From positions 62,001-126,000 of the forward strand of contig NZ_JAPDDS010000014.1 of the NCBI RefSeq assembly GCF_025950085.1: 64,000 bases of DNA, read 5' to 3'. Within the stretch, counting starts at the first letter, position 1. Each line of letters starts with the position of its first letter. Under the pieces are notes generated by a model. The model was not told where the DNA came from. It was given only the letters and a program-made list of their open reading frames with translations, and made no database searches. Source of the stretch: Luteolibacter flavescens. GTDB taxonomy: Bacteria > Verrucomicrobiota > Verrucomicrobiia > Verrucomicrobiales > Akkermansiaceae. Shown here piece after piece: positions 17,709 to 26,047 of the stretch. A program made the translations under genes and the position numbers.

Positions 17709-18323
17709 TCAGTCCTGACGAACTTCAGCAGTCGCGCCGATCAAATCCATGACGGACCCGAGCATCACGCGGAGCGGATCGAGGTCATTGGCGATGCGTG
17801 CCTGGGCAAGGCTGCCCTCATAGAGAGCGTAGACCGACTTCGCTTTCACCAAAGGATCGCCGGGGGACACAACTCCCTCAGCCTGAGCGTCGCGGATCGC
17901 GGACTCCAGGTAGCGGACGATGCGGCAAAGCGTCTCCTGCACCTTCGCGCGGATCGGCTCATTCTGCGTGCAGACCTCGGAACCCAGTGAGAAACAAGGA
18001 CATCCGAGGATCTGGCCATACTCCGCCTGAATCTCCGCCTGGCAATCGATGCAGGACTGGAACATCAGGAGGATGCGCTCCAGCGGCGGACGCGAGGCGG
18101 AGAACATCTCATCGTACTTCGGCTTCATCTCCGTCTGCCACTCGTGATCGAGGGCGGCGACGGCGAGATCCGCCTTGGACTCGAAGAAGTAGTAGAAGCT
18201 GCCCTTCTTGACGCCGGCCTTCTCGCAAATGGCGTCAATCGTCACGACCCCGTAGCTGTTCTCCCAGATCAGATCGAGAGCAGCATCGAGGAGTCGTTGC
18301 TTGGCGTCGCTTTTGCGTCCCAC
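17709..18323 (-). CDS. TetR/AcrR-family transcriptional repressor
   Basis: A 204-residue one-component regulator. The N-terminal HTH is clear: KQRLLDAALDLIWENSYGVVTIDAIC then KAGVKKGSFYYFF. The ligand domain has an unusual cluster of cysteines (CIDC, LGCPCFSLGSEVC), which could sense electrophiles as in NemR-like proteins (inference). A longer frame exists only with TTG starts at 18356-18359 that would translate the operator itself, so the GTG at 18323 is chosen. The palindrome 14 nt upstream suggests autoregulation together with the SDR and efflux operon. Confidence 0.85.
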   Translation of the reverse strand: MGRKSDAKQRLLDAALDLIWENSYGVVTIDAICEKAGVKKGSFYYFFESKADLAVAALDHEWQTEMKPKYDEMFSASRPPLERILLMFQSCIDCQAEIQAEYGQILGCPCFSLGSEVCTQNEPIRAKVQETLCRIVRYLESAIRDAQAEGVVSPGDPLVKAKSVYALYEGSLAQARIANDLDPLRVMLGSVMDLIGATAEVRQD

Positions 18324-18336
18324 GCCGAGACGAATA

Positions 18337-18354
18337 GTTGACCATTTGGTAAAC
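18337..18354 (-). promoter_or_regulatory. Candidate TetR operator, tetR gene
   Basis: GTTGACCATTTGGTAAAC; half-sites GTTGACCA and TGGTAAAC (reverse complement GTTTACCA) agree at seven of eight positions, the best palindrome of the three. Confidence 0.72.
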
Positions 18355-18358
18355 AACA

Positions 18359-18392
18359 AGGGGAAATTTTCGCACGCGGCGAAGTTTCCCCT
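18359..18392 (-). terminator. Terminator-like hairpin between thioredoxin gene and tetR
   Basis: AGGGGAAA pairs with TTTCCCCT and CGC with GCG inside, a long stem directly after the stop of the minus-strand thioredoxin-like gene. The T-rich tail on that strand is weak (TTGTTGTTT). Confidence 0.5.
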
Positions 18393-18398
18393 GTCCGG

Positions 18399-19337
18399 TC
18401 AGTCGCCCTTGGTCGGCATGGCGTCCGCCGGGAGGCCTGCCTTCAGGCGCTCCAGCAGCGAGCGGAAGTTCTGGAGCTCCACCGTCCGCTTGCCATCCGG
18501 CGTCTCGGCGATCGCGCGGGTCAGCACTTCGATCGCCTCGTCGAATTTCTCTGCGTAGGCATACGAGGCGGCGTGATGCCCATAGACCTGCTGGCGCAGC
18601 TCGCCGGTGATCTTCTTGTCCGCCAAGGCTTCTTCCGCGGCCTTGATCTCCCCTTCCAGATTCTTCGCCTGGCGGCTCTCGCCGAGCTTCACCATGAATT
18701 CCGCGAAGCGACCCTCGGCCACCTCGTTCTTTGCAAAGCCGGTCTCATCCTCGGGATCGGCCTTCTTGATCTGCTCGGCGACGTCCACGTAGTTCGACGC
18801 GACCATCGCGGGGTCGAGCGCCAGATCATTCAGTGCGGAGATGAGCAGCTTCGCCTTCTCCACGCCTTCCTTCTTCGCCGCCTCGGCGAGGGCCTTGTCG
18901 CGGGCGGTGCGCTTGGCCAGCAGCTCGTCGAGATGCGGCAGATATTTCTCCGGCCCGCCTTCCTGATATGCGGTGGCGGCGAAGGGCTTTCCATCGCCGT
19001 CGCAGAGCAGGATGGTCGGGTAGCCCTTCACGGGGTAACGCTTCAGCAGCGCCTCGTTCTGTTTCGCAACGGTCTCGGTGAGGCGTGTCTTGTCCTTCGG
19101 GTAGTCGAGCTGCACGAGCACGAACTTGTCCTTCACCCCGGCCTCGAACTCCGGCTTGTCGAAGACCTCCTGCTCCAGCTTGATACACCACGCACACCAG
19201 TCGGAGCCGGTGAAGTCGATGAGCACGGCCTTCTCGGAAGACTTGGCCTCTTTCAGCGCTGCGTCGAAGTCACTCGTCCACGTGGCGGCGGATAGAGGCA
19301 ACATCAGGGATGCAAGGATGGAAACGATGCGGGTCAC
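18399..19337 (-). CDS. Secreted thioredoxin-family protein with C-terminal helical domain
   Basis: A 312-residue exported protein: a signal peptide (IVSILASLMLPLSAA), then a thioredoxin_7/DsbD-gamma-like domain with IDFTGSDWCAWCIKLEQEV (CAWC redox motif) and the cis-proline VKGYPTILL. Residues after about 140 form a charged helical, TPR-like region (ALADKKITGELRQQVYG, AYAEKFDEAIEVLTRAI). Probably a periplasmic disulfide reductase or a thiol-dependent chaperone. The start codon is GTG. It is monocistronic, ending at a hairpin before tetR. Confidence 0.85.
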   Translation of the reverse strand: MTRIVSILASLMLPLSAATWTSDFDAALKEAKSSEKAVLIDFTGSDWCAWCIKLEQEVFDKPEFEAGVKDKFVLVQLDYPKDKTRLTETVAKQNEALLKRYPVKGYPTILLCDGDGKPFAATAYQEGGPEKYLPHLDELLAKRTARDKALAEAAKKEGVEKAKLLISALNDLALDPAMVASNYVDVAEQIKKADPEDETGFAKNEVAEGRFAEFMVKLGESRQAKNLEGEIKAAEEALADKKITGELRQQVYGHHAASYAYAEKFDEAIEVLTRAIAETPDGKRTVELQNFRSLLERLKAGLPADAMPTKGD

Positions 19338-19523
19338 GTCGCATTACATGCCGTCCCGTCGCGCGGTGTCCAAGGTCACTGTGACGAATCACGCGAATCA
19401 CGGGACCAAATGCGGCGCAATCCGCCGCGCACCGCGCGCTTGACCCCTGAGGATCAAGTCTCCAGCTTGTCCGCCCGCCGTAGCTGAGGAGGCTCCGGCA
19501 AACACCACTGAAACCTCATCGCC

Positions 19524-20570
19524 ATGGCCGCGAAGATCTACACGAACAAGGACGCGTCCCTCACGCCGCTCAAGAAAAAGACCCTGGCCGTCATCGGCTT
19601 CGGCTCCCAGGGCCACGCCCATGCCCTCAATCTCAAGGACAGCGGCTGCAAGGTCGTCATCGGACTCTACAAGAAGTCCAAGTCCCGCGAAGTCGCCAAG
19701 AAGCTCGGCTTCGAGGTCATGGACACCGCTGAAGCAGTGAAGGCCGCCGACGTGATCTTCGTCGCGGTGCCGGACACCGTCATCCCGGGCGTCTATGAGA
19801 AGGACATCGCTCCGAACCTCACCAAGGGCAAGACCATCCTCTTCTCGCACGGTTTCGCCGTGATGTTCGGCGGCCTCAAGCTTCCGGCCGACATCGACGT
19901 CATCCTCGTCGCGCCGAAGGGCCCGGGCCACACGGTCCGCTCGCAGTTCGTCGCAGGCAAGGGTGTTCCCGGCCTGATCGCCATCCACCAGGATGCGACC
20001 GGCAAGGCCAAGGACAAGGCACTCGCCTGGGCACGCGGCGTCGGCTGCACCCGCGCCGGTGTCTTCGAGACCGACTTCCGCGAGGAAACCGTGACCGACC
20101 TCTTCGGCGAGCAGTGCGTCCTTTGCGGCGGTGCTTCCGCCCTGGTGAAGGCTGGTTTCGAAACGCTGGTCGAAGCCGGATACCAGCCGGAGATGGCCTA
20201 CTTCGAGTGCCTCCACGAGCTGAAGCTGATCGTCGACCTGATGAACGAGCAGGGCCTCGCCGGCATGCGCTTCTCCATCTCCGAGACCGCCGAGTGGGGC
20301 GACGTCTCCGTGGGTCCGAAGATCATCGATGCTTCCGTCAAGAAGCGGATGCAGAAGCAGCTCAAGGACATCGAATCCGGCAAGTTCGCCAAGGATTGGA
20401 TCGCCGAATACAAGAACGGCTACCCGCGCTTCAACAAGATCCGCAAGGAAGAGGCCAGCCACCCAATCGAAAAGACCGGTGAAAAGCTGCGCGCCACCAT
20501 GAGCTGGCTGAAGGCCAAGAAGCTCAAGAAGGGCGCCACCCAGGCCAGCCTGATCTCGTCCTCGAACTAA
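19524..20570 (+). CDS. ilvC: Ketol-acid reductoisomerase (class I)
   Basis: Second common step of valine, leucine and isoleucine synthesis: Mg-dependent alkyl migration and NAD(P)H reduction of acetohydroxy acids. The Rossmann motif is [15 protein letters not shown]; the knotted domain has the metal ligands in [16 protein letters not shown] and the [12 protein letters not shown] helix. Length (348) fits class I. The cofactor-specificity loop reads GLYKKSKS, where family members usually have GLRxGS; the serine/lysine content suggests NADPH but the loop is atypical. No ilvB/ilvN neighbours are present. A terminator follows. Confidence 0.95.
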   Translation: MAAKIYTNKDASLTPLKKKTLAVIGFGSQGHAHALNLKDSGCKVVIGLYKKSKSREVAKKLGFEVMDTAEAVKAADVIFVAVPDTVIPGVYEKDIAPNLTKGKTILFSHGFAVMFGGLKLPADIDVILVAPKGPGHTVRSQFVAGKGVPGLIAIHQDATGKAKDKALAWARGVGCTRAGVFETDFREETVTDLFGEQCVLCGGASALVKAGFETLVEAGYQPEMAYFECLHELKLIVDLMNEQGLAGMRFSISETAEWGDVSVGPKIIDASVKKRMQKQLKDIESGKFAKDWIAEYKNGYPRFNKIRKEEASHPIEKTGEKLRATMSWLKAKKLKKGATQASLISSSN

Positions 20571-20593
20571 TCGGGACGCGACTGGATTTGAAG

Positions 20594-20625
20594 AGCCCGG
20601 CTTCCGTGAGGGAGCCGGGCTTTTT
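20594..20625 (+). terminator. Rho-independent terminator after ilvC
   Basis: AGCCCGGCT pairs with AGCCGGGCT around a loop, followed by five T. Confidence 0.88.
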
Positions 20626-20629
20626 CGTG

Positions 20630-21157
20630 TCATGGGGCAGCCGGCTTGAGCGGCCTGACCTCGCGGATCCGGCGGTCCTTTCCAATGATCACCAGCGAGG
20701 GCGGCCCCGTGACATCGACGGTCTTGTCCGCGAGGGTGAGCTTCCCACCGACGATTTCGAAAGTGGCACCGCCGAAATGAACGCGCGTCCCGCCGGGAAT
20801 CGACTCGTGGTCGAAGGTCCGGTTCCCCTCGCCGGTGCTGCCTCCGCCGCCGACATGGGTGGAGTCGGTCGCGAGGACGAGTGCGCCCGAGGAAGAGCTG
20901 CCCGAAAACGGCAGGTCCTCGAATGCCAGGCGGAGATTCCCCAGGTCGGTGATGCCGTAGCTCCCCAGCGACCACGTCTCGCGGCCGCCGGTGATCTCGC
21001 TGCCGGATCTGGCAACGCCCGACTTCAGCGGCAGCGTCTCCAGCTCCGCCAAGGTGCGGGCCGAGCTCCACTCGCGATACTGCGGAGCAAGGAGTGCCCC
21101 CGCGCCGATCAGGACGAAGAACAGCGAACCGAGGATCAACTTCGTGGAGTCTTTCAT
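20630..21157 (-). CDS. Hypothetical membrane-anchored protein
   Basis: Family not recognised. The 175-residue protein has one N-terminal membrane segment (LILGSLFFVLIGAGALLAP) and a beta-rich, glycine/serine-rich exported part (FSGSSSSGALVLATDSTHVGGGG). No catalytic motif is seen. GGGAG lies 4 nt before the ATG, supporting the start. It converges on ilvC and diverges from the SPFH gene. Confidence 0.65.
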   Translation of the reverse strand: MKDSTKLILGSLFFVLIGAGALLAPQYREWSSARTLAELETLPLKSGVARSGSEITGGRETWSLGSYGITDLGNLRLAFEDLPFSGSSSSGALVLATDSTHVGGGGSTGEGNRTFDHESIPGGTRVHFGGATFEIVGGKLTLADKTVDVTGPPSLVIIGKDRRIREVRPLKPAAP

Positions 21158-21297
21158 GACACTCCCGTGTCATCTAGCAGGTCCGCCGGAGTTGGGAAGC
21201 GTGCAGCCGGGGATGCAAAATCGCCGCCGGTTTCTCATTGAAGACATCGCCCGGGGACGCCAGTCTGCGCCGGTTAATTTCTACCCCTTCCACGCAT

Positions 21298-22380
21298 ATG
21301 GGACTCATGGACTTCATCAAAGGCGAGCTGCTCGAGATCATCGAGTGGCAGGACGATTCACGGGACACCATCGCCTGGCGCTACCCGGATGACGACAAGG
21401 CGATCAAGAACGGCGCCCAGCTCATCGTGCGGGAAAGCCAGGTCGCGCAGTTCCTCTATCTCGGCCAGTTCGGTGATACCTTCACGCCGGGCAAGCACAC
21501 GCTGACGACGGACAACATCCCGGTGCTGACCCGGCTGAAGGGGTGGAAGTACGGCTTCCAGTCGCCCTTCAAGGCGGACGTCTATTTCGTCAATACCCGC
21601 CTCTTCACCGGCAACAAGTGGGGCACCGCGAATCCCATCATGCTGCGCGATGCCGACCTCGGCGTGGTCCGCGCGCGCGCCTACGGCACGTATGACTTCA
21701 AGGTGGTGAACGTGCAGACCTTCCTGAAGGAGGTCGCCGGCTCGGACCACGATTTCCGCGTGGATGAATTTGCTGATACCATGCGCTCGCGCATCGTCAG
21801 CATCTTCTCCGACGCGCTGGCAAATGCCCATGTGCCGGTCTTCGACGTGGCGACGCGCTACATCGAGCTGGGCGACGCGCTGCTGCCGCTGATCAATCCG
21901 GTCATCTCGTCGAAGTACGGCATCGAGGTCTCCTCCTTCATCGTCGAGAACGTGAGCGTCCCGCCGGAAGTGGAGCAGGCGATCGACAAGCGCTCGGCAA
22001 TGTCCGCCATCGGAAACCTGAACGACTACGTGAAGTACCAGATGGCGCAGGGCATGGCCGCGGGCGGTGGCGGTGGTGCCGCCGGCATGGCCAGCGAGCT
22101 CGCCGTCGGATTCGCCGTGGCGAAGGAACTCATGCAACAGGGCGGTCTCACCGGTGGCACGCCGCCGCCGCTGCCGGGTGCCCCCGCGGCGGCCGCCGGA
22201 GCCGCGGCTTCCACCGTGGCAAATCCGGACGTGCTGGATCCCGCGACCGTCGCGCGCATGCTCGGCGTCTCCGAGGCCGACGTGATGGCCGAGATATCCG
22301 CCGGCACGCTGGCCGCGAAGAAGATCGGCTCCAGCTACCGGGTCACCCGCACCGCGCTCGACGCCTTCCTCGCCCAATAG
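21298..22380 (+). CDS. SPFH/band-7 domain protein with C-terminal excisionase-type HTH
   Basis: A 360-residue protein. Residues 1 to about 240 match the virion-core-protein/YdjL subgroup of SPFH proteins (MGLMDFIKGELLEIIEW, GAQLIVRESQVAQFLYLGQFGDTFTPGKHTLTTDNIPVL). A Gly/Ala/Pro linker follows (about 250-310), then a MerR/excisionase-like helix-turn-helix: DPATVARMLGVSEADVMAEI followed by SYRVTRTALDAFLAQ. The group commonly ends in other small domains such as zinc ribbons or GYF_2. The next gene, 39 nt away, encodes a zinc-ribbon membrane protein and is probably a partner. The ATG at 21298 fits the conserved N-terminus. Confidence 0.82.
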   Translation: MGLMDFIKGELLEIIEWQDDSRDTIAWRYPDDDKAIKNGAQLIVRESQVAQFLYLGQFGDTFTPGKHTLTTDNIPVLTRLKGWKYGFQSPFKADVYFVNTRLFTGNKWGTANPIMLRDADLGVVRARAYGTYDFKVVNVQTFLKEVAGSDHDFRVDEFADTMRSRIVSIFSDALANAHVPVFDVATRYIELGDALLPLINPVISSKYGIEVSSFIVENVSVPPEVEQAIDKRSAMSAIGNLNDYVKYQMAQGMAAGGGGGAAGMASELAVGFAVAKELMQQGGLTGGTPPPLPGAPAAAAGAAASTVANPDVLDPATVARMLGVSEADVMAEISAGTLAAKKIGSSYRVTRTALDAFLAQ

Positions 22381-22419
22381 CACGGCTGCGGCATCCCTGC
22401 CGCAAGCCCCTGCACCGCC

Positions 22420-23622
22420 ATGGAGCCGACCGATTCAACGGAGCTGCCGGACGAGCAAGCCCCGCCGCTGGAGCTGCCGAAGAAACGCATCCCACCCCCG
22501 CTGCCGGGCCAGCGCGGGGTGGCCGCGGAGGTGCGCTCGCTGGAGCGGCACGTCTGCCCGGAGTGCGGGGGCAAGGCGGAGTGGGACCCGGGAAAGAAGG
22601 AACTCGTCTGCCCCTACTGCGGCACCCACTTCCCGAATGTCGGCCCCCCGCCCATGCCCGGCAGCGTGGTCGAGCACGATCTCGACGCGACGCTCGCCAC
22701 CCTGGGCGACAAGGCGGCCAACGTGGACACGGCCACCCGCCGCGTGGAGTGCAACAATTGCCACGCCGTGCTCGTCCGTGGCGCGGGCACGGTGGCGCAG
22801 CACTGCGACTTCTGCGGCTCCCCGGAGCTGCTGGATTACCAGGACATCCAGAGCCCCATCCTGCCGGAGTCGCTGCTGCCCGCGGCGATCTCGAAGGAGC
22901 AGGCGTATCATGCGATCAAGGCCTTCCTCGCCGCGCGTTGGTTCGCGCCGAATGACCTGAAGCGACGCAACCTGATCGACCGCATCCACCGCGTCTATCT
23001 GCCCTACTGGACCTTCGACTCCTCGGCGGAGTGCCCGTGGACCGCCGAGAGCGGCACCTACTACTATGTCACCGTGCAGAGCCGGGACTCCAATGGCCGC
23101 ACGGTGAGCCGCCGCGAGCGCCGCACGAAGTGGCGGCCCGCCCGTGGCCATGTCTCCACGTGGTTCGACGATGTCGTGGTGTCCGGGTCGCGCGGGCTCG
23201 ATACCGATCTGCTCCGGAAGCTGGAGCCCTTTCCTACTAAGGACCTAGTACCTTACGAAACGCGCTACGTTTCCGGCTGGCAGGTGGAGCACTACCAGGT
23301 GCCGCTGCTGGATGCCGCGCGCCTCGGCTTTGGCACCATGGAGGGGATGCTGCGCGAGATGTGCGGCCGCGAGGTCCCGGGAGACACCTACCGGAACCTG
23401 CGGATCTTCCCCCAGTTTTCCGACAAGACCTTCAAGCACATCCTCGTGCCGATCTGGCTGCTCGCCTACCAGTATCGCGGCAAGACGTGGCAAGGCGCCG
23501 TGAATGCCGTGACCGGCACCGCCCACGCCCGCTTCCCGCTCAGCGCGTGGAAGATCGCGTTCGTCACGCTGCTGGTCATCGCCGTCATCGCGCTGGTCGC
23601 ATTCATCGCGAACTCAAGGTAG
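22420..23622 (+). CDS. Zinc-ribbon protein with C-terminal membrane anchor
   Basis: A 400-residue protein with two zinc ribbons: CPECGG plus CPYCGT (about 47-69) and CNNCHA plus CDFCGS (about 109-132). A conserved central region (YLPYWTFDSSAECPWTAESG) is followed by a C-terminal membrane helix (IAFVTLLVIAVIALVAFIA). Proteins of this type are often mis-named as primosomal N'-like helicases and are frequent next to SPFH/virion-core proteins. The function is unknown; possibly an adaptor that places the SPFH assembly at the membrane. Confidence 0.8.
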   Translation: MEPTDSTELPDEQAPPLELPKKRIPPPLPGQRGVAAEVRSLERHVCPECGGKAEWDPGKKELVCPYCGTHFPNVGPPPMPGSVVEHDLDATLATLGDKAANVDTATRRVECNNCHAVLVRGAGTVAQHCDFCGSPELLDYQDIQSPILPESLLPAAISKEQAYHAIKAFLAARWFAPNDLKRRNLIDRIHRVYLPYWTFDSSAECPWTAESGTYYYVTVQSRDSNGRTVSRRERRTKWRPARGHVSTWFDDVVVSGSRGLDTDLLRKLEPFPTKDLVPYETRYVSGWQVEHYQVPLLDAARLGFGTMEGMLREMCGREVPGDTYRNLRIFPQFSDKTFKHILVPIWLLAYQYRGKTWQGAVNAVTGTAHARFPLSAWKIAFVTLLVIAVIALVAFIANSR

Positions 23623-23653
23623 CGAAGCGACTTCGTGTAGAGGACTACCGCAT

Positions 23654-23804
23654 GTAGCGGGGCGACTGCGTCGCTCCGGCTGGGTGCGGCCCGAAGATTG
23701 ATCCCGAGTGCGATCCCCCATCGAAGGGGCGGCCCCCAGACGACTCGCAGGCGGCGATCTCCATCAACGCTCGCCCCACCGAAACGGCGCAGCCGTTTCG
23801 CGAC
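23654..23804. repeat. Dispersed paired-hairpin repeat, copy B
   Basis: Arms at 23654-23684 (plus) and 23774-23804 (minus) follow the GTAGCGG-stem-TGC-stem-CCGGCTGGG design of copy A, the minus arm with several changes. The stems are GGCGAC/GTCGCT and GAAACGGC/GCCGTTTC, so sequence varies while pairing is kept. Another hairpin (CGAAG/CTTCG) lies just upstream at about 23622-23634. It fills the gap before trmD. Confidence 0.78.
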
Positions 23805-23863
23805 GTCCCGCGGAAGATTCGCGTTCCTTCGCTCGCATTCACCGCTAAAACTTGGGCCGCCAG

Positions 23864-24535
23864 ATGCGCATCGACATCCTCACCCTCTTTCCCGAGATCG
23901 CCCTCGCCCCGCTGGGCGAGAGCATCATCCGCCGCGCACAGGACGCCGGGCTGGTGGAAATCCGCGCCCACAACATCCGCGACTGGTCCACCGACAAGCA
24001 CAAGCGAACCGACGACACGCCCTGCGGCGGTGGCCAAGGCATGCTCATGATGCCGGGCCCCATCTTCGCCGCCATCGAAGAACTGCGCACCCCGGAGTCA
24101 AAGGTGATCCTGATGACCCCGCAGGGCGGCGTTTTCAAACAAGCGACCGCCCAGGCACTTTCGGAAGAAACACACCTCATCCTGCTCTGCGGCCACTACG
24201 AGGGAGTGGATCACCGGGTCATCGAGGCGCTCGTCGATATCGAGCTGTCGATCGGCGACTACGTGCTCACGAATGGCGCGATCGCCGCCGCCGTGGTGAC
24301 CGATGCCATCGTGCGCCTGCTCCCCGGAGCCCTCGGCGACGAGCGCTCGCACCAGGAGGAATCCTTCTCCGATCCCGGCCTGCTGGAGGCGCCCGCCTAC
24401 ACCCGCCCGATCGATTTCCGCGGGATGAAAGTGCCGGAAGTGCTCACCTCAGGGCATCACGCGAAAATCGCCGCGTGGAAGAAGGAGAAGGCTCTGGAGC
24501 GTACGCGCGTGAACCGGCCGGATTTGCTTTCCTGA
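23864..24535 (+). CDS. trmD: tRNA (guanine-N1)-methyltransferase
   Basis: A 223-residue SPOUT enzyme that methylates G37 at N1 next to the anticodon and prevents frameshifting, using S-adenosylmethionine. Visible motifs are MRIDILTLFPE, TDDTPCGGGQGMLM, LLCGHYEGVDHRVIE and SIGDYVLTNG, the last two forming the trefoil knot. The family usually has a glycine-rich SGGE after SIGDYVL; here it is TNGA, a variant. The expected neighbours rpsP, rimM and rplS are absent. The ATG at 23864 is preferred over TTG at 23852. Confidence 0.93.
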   Translation: MRIDILTLFPEIALAPLGESIIRRAQDAGLVEIRAHNIRDWSTDKHKRTDDTPCGGGQGMLMMPGPIFAAIEELRTPESKVILMTPQGGVFKQATAQALSEETHLILLCGHYEGVDHRVIEALVDIELSIGDYVLTNGAIAAAVVTDAIVRLLPGALGDERSHQEESFSDPGLLEAPAYTRPIDFRGMKVPEVLTSGHHAKIAAWKKEKALERTRVNRPDLLS

Positions 24536-24561
24536 CAGATTCGACTTGCCATTGGCGCATG

Positions 24562-24594
24562 TTGCATTGTTAGGTTTTATTAACCATATTTGGT
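24562..24594 (+). promoter_or_regulatory. Candidate promoter with overlapping palindrome
   Basis: TTGCAT, a 17-nt spacer and CATATT (four of six matches to the -10 consensus) lie in an AT-rich stretch unlike the surrounding GC-rich DNA. The palindrome ACCATATTTGGT (24583-24594) overlaps the -10. Probably drives the coiled-coil gene. Confidence 0.4.
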
Positions 24595-24683
24595 ATGAAG
24601 TTTGATTGAACGGCGCAATTAGTTGATTATGTAGGTTGCAAGGTCGCGGGGGGAAATTCGTTTCGCGACTCGATTCTCAAACC

Positions 24684-25853
24684 ATGAAACGCACCATTGC
24701 ACCACTATGGCTCACCCTTGCGGTGACCGCCAGCCCGCTTGTCCGCGCGGAGAATGCACCTGCGCCAGCCCAGCCTGCAGAGGCTCCGGCCGCCGCGACC
24801 GCTGTTTCCGATGCCGAGGCCCTCAAGCAGCTCCACAAGCAGCTCGAGGACATCAACAAGTCGGTGAACGACGCACGCAAGGAGGCCGCCGACACGGCCG
24901 TCCAGCGCGATGCGGCACGCACCGAAGCCACCGCCCTGCGCGAGGCGACGCAACTGCTGGAGCAGCAGCTCGCCGGTCTCAAGCAGCAGCTCGGCACCTC
25001 CAACCAGGAGATCGCCCGCTGGAAGGACAAGGCTACCTCGCTTGAGAAGAAGCTGGGAGCCGGCGAGGAAGCATACGCCAAGCTCGCCACCTTCCGCGAT
25101 GAGATGGACTCGGCCCTGAAGGAATTCAGCACGCTGAAAGGCGACCTTGCCCAAGTGCGCGGTGAGCTCCAGGCACCTGCCGAGCGCGTCGCACTGAAGA
25201 AGGAAGTCGACAGCCTGAAGGCCGCCAACGCCGAACTCGCCAAGCGCGGCGAAGACGAGGCAAAGGCGCACGCCGGAACGAAGCAACGCCTGACCGCGAC
25301 CCAGAATGCCCTCGCTGGCATCAAGGAAGCCTACGCGAAGCTGACCAACGACGTGAAGGCGAAGTCCGAGGAGCTGGCCAAGGCGATCCGCGAGCGCGGT
25401 GAATTCGCCCAGAAGCTGGCCGAGAACGAGAAGGCCATCGTGGCCGTCCGCAACGAAGCCGAAGCACTCAAGAAGACGGCCGAGACCGTCGTGAAGGAGC
25501 GTGACGAGGCCCGTGGCGATCTCGCCAAGACCCAAGACGCCCTGGCCGAACTCCAGAAGCAGGCTTCCCAGCTCCGTGACACGGTCGGACCGCTCGCAGC
25601 CGAGATCAAGGCTGCCAAGGAGCAGACCGAACTCGCCACCGGCGCGATCCGCGAGGCGAACATCGCCCGCAAGCAAGCCGAGGACAACCAGGCCGCCCTG
25701 CAGAAGGAGCTGAACACCGTGAAGGGCGAACTCGCCTCCGCCGTGACCAACCGCGACTCGCTCCAGCAGCAGGTCGCCGCGAAGGTCTCTGAAATCGACA
25801 ACCTGCGCAAGACGGTCGAGGAGCTGAATGCCCGCACCGCCAAGAAGGACTGA
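24684..25853 (+). CDS. Secreted long coiled-coil protein
   Basis: A 389-residue protein with a signal peptide (MKRTIAPLWLTLAVTASPLVRA), an Ala/Pro-rich spacer, then almost continuous heptad-rich coiled coil rich in Ala, Glu, Lys and Gln. It has no enzyme motif. It is likely a periplasmic structural or spacer protein; the family is not recognised. It follows an AT-rich promoter-like leader of about 140 nt and ends at a strong terminator, so it is probably monocistronic and well expressed. Confidence 0.75.
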   Translation: MKRTIAPLWLTLAVTASPLVRAENAPAPAQPAEAPAAATAVSDAEALKQLHKQLEDINKSVNDARKEAADTAVQRDAARTEATALREATQLLEQQLAGLKQQLGTSNQEIARWKDKATSLEKKLGAGEEAYAKLATFRDEMDSALKEFSTLKGDLAQVRGELQAPAERVALKKEVDSLKAANAELAKRGEDEAKAHAGTKQRLTATQNALAGIKEAYAKLTNDVKAKSEELAKAIRERGEFAQKLAENEKAIVAVRNEAEALKKTAETVVKERDEARGDLAKTQDALAELQKQASQLRDTVGPLAAEIKAAKEQTELATGAIREANIARKQAEDNQAALQKELNTVKGELASAVTNRDSLQQQVAAKVSEIDNLRKTVEELNARTAKKD

Positions 25854-25881
25854 GAAGTCCCTCGAAGCACCTGATCATCTC

Positions 25882-25913
25882 AAGGCCGGAGCCCGATGGG
25901 TTCCGGCCTTTTT
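25882..25913 (+). terminator. Rho-independent terminator after coiled-coil gene
   Basis: AAGGCCGGAGCC pairs with GGTTCCGGCCTT followed by T-run. Confidence 0.9.
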
Positions 25914-26047
25914 CGTGCCTGCATGGCGAGCCGCCCTCCGCTGACCCTTACGGGTGATTTCCGCCCGATCCTCGCGGCCCTACTTTGACTTTCCACGCTC
26001 GGGGCGATGAAACCCGTGAAGGGCATCCCGTATAGCTTCACCATCCG

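Noticed and set aside
19439-19458. CTTGACCCCTGAGGATCAAG palindrome before ilvC as an attenuator or T-box
   Set aside because: Only a short imperfect palindrome; no leader peptide, T-box or terminator-antiterminator pair is visible.
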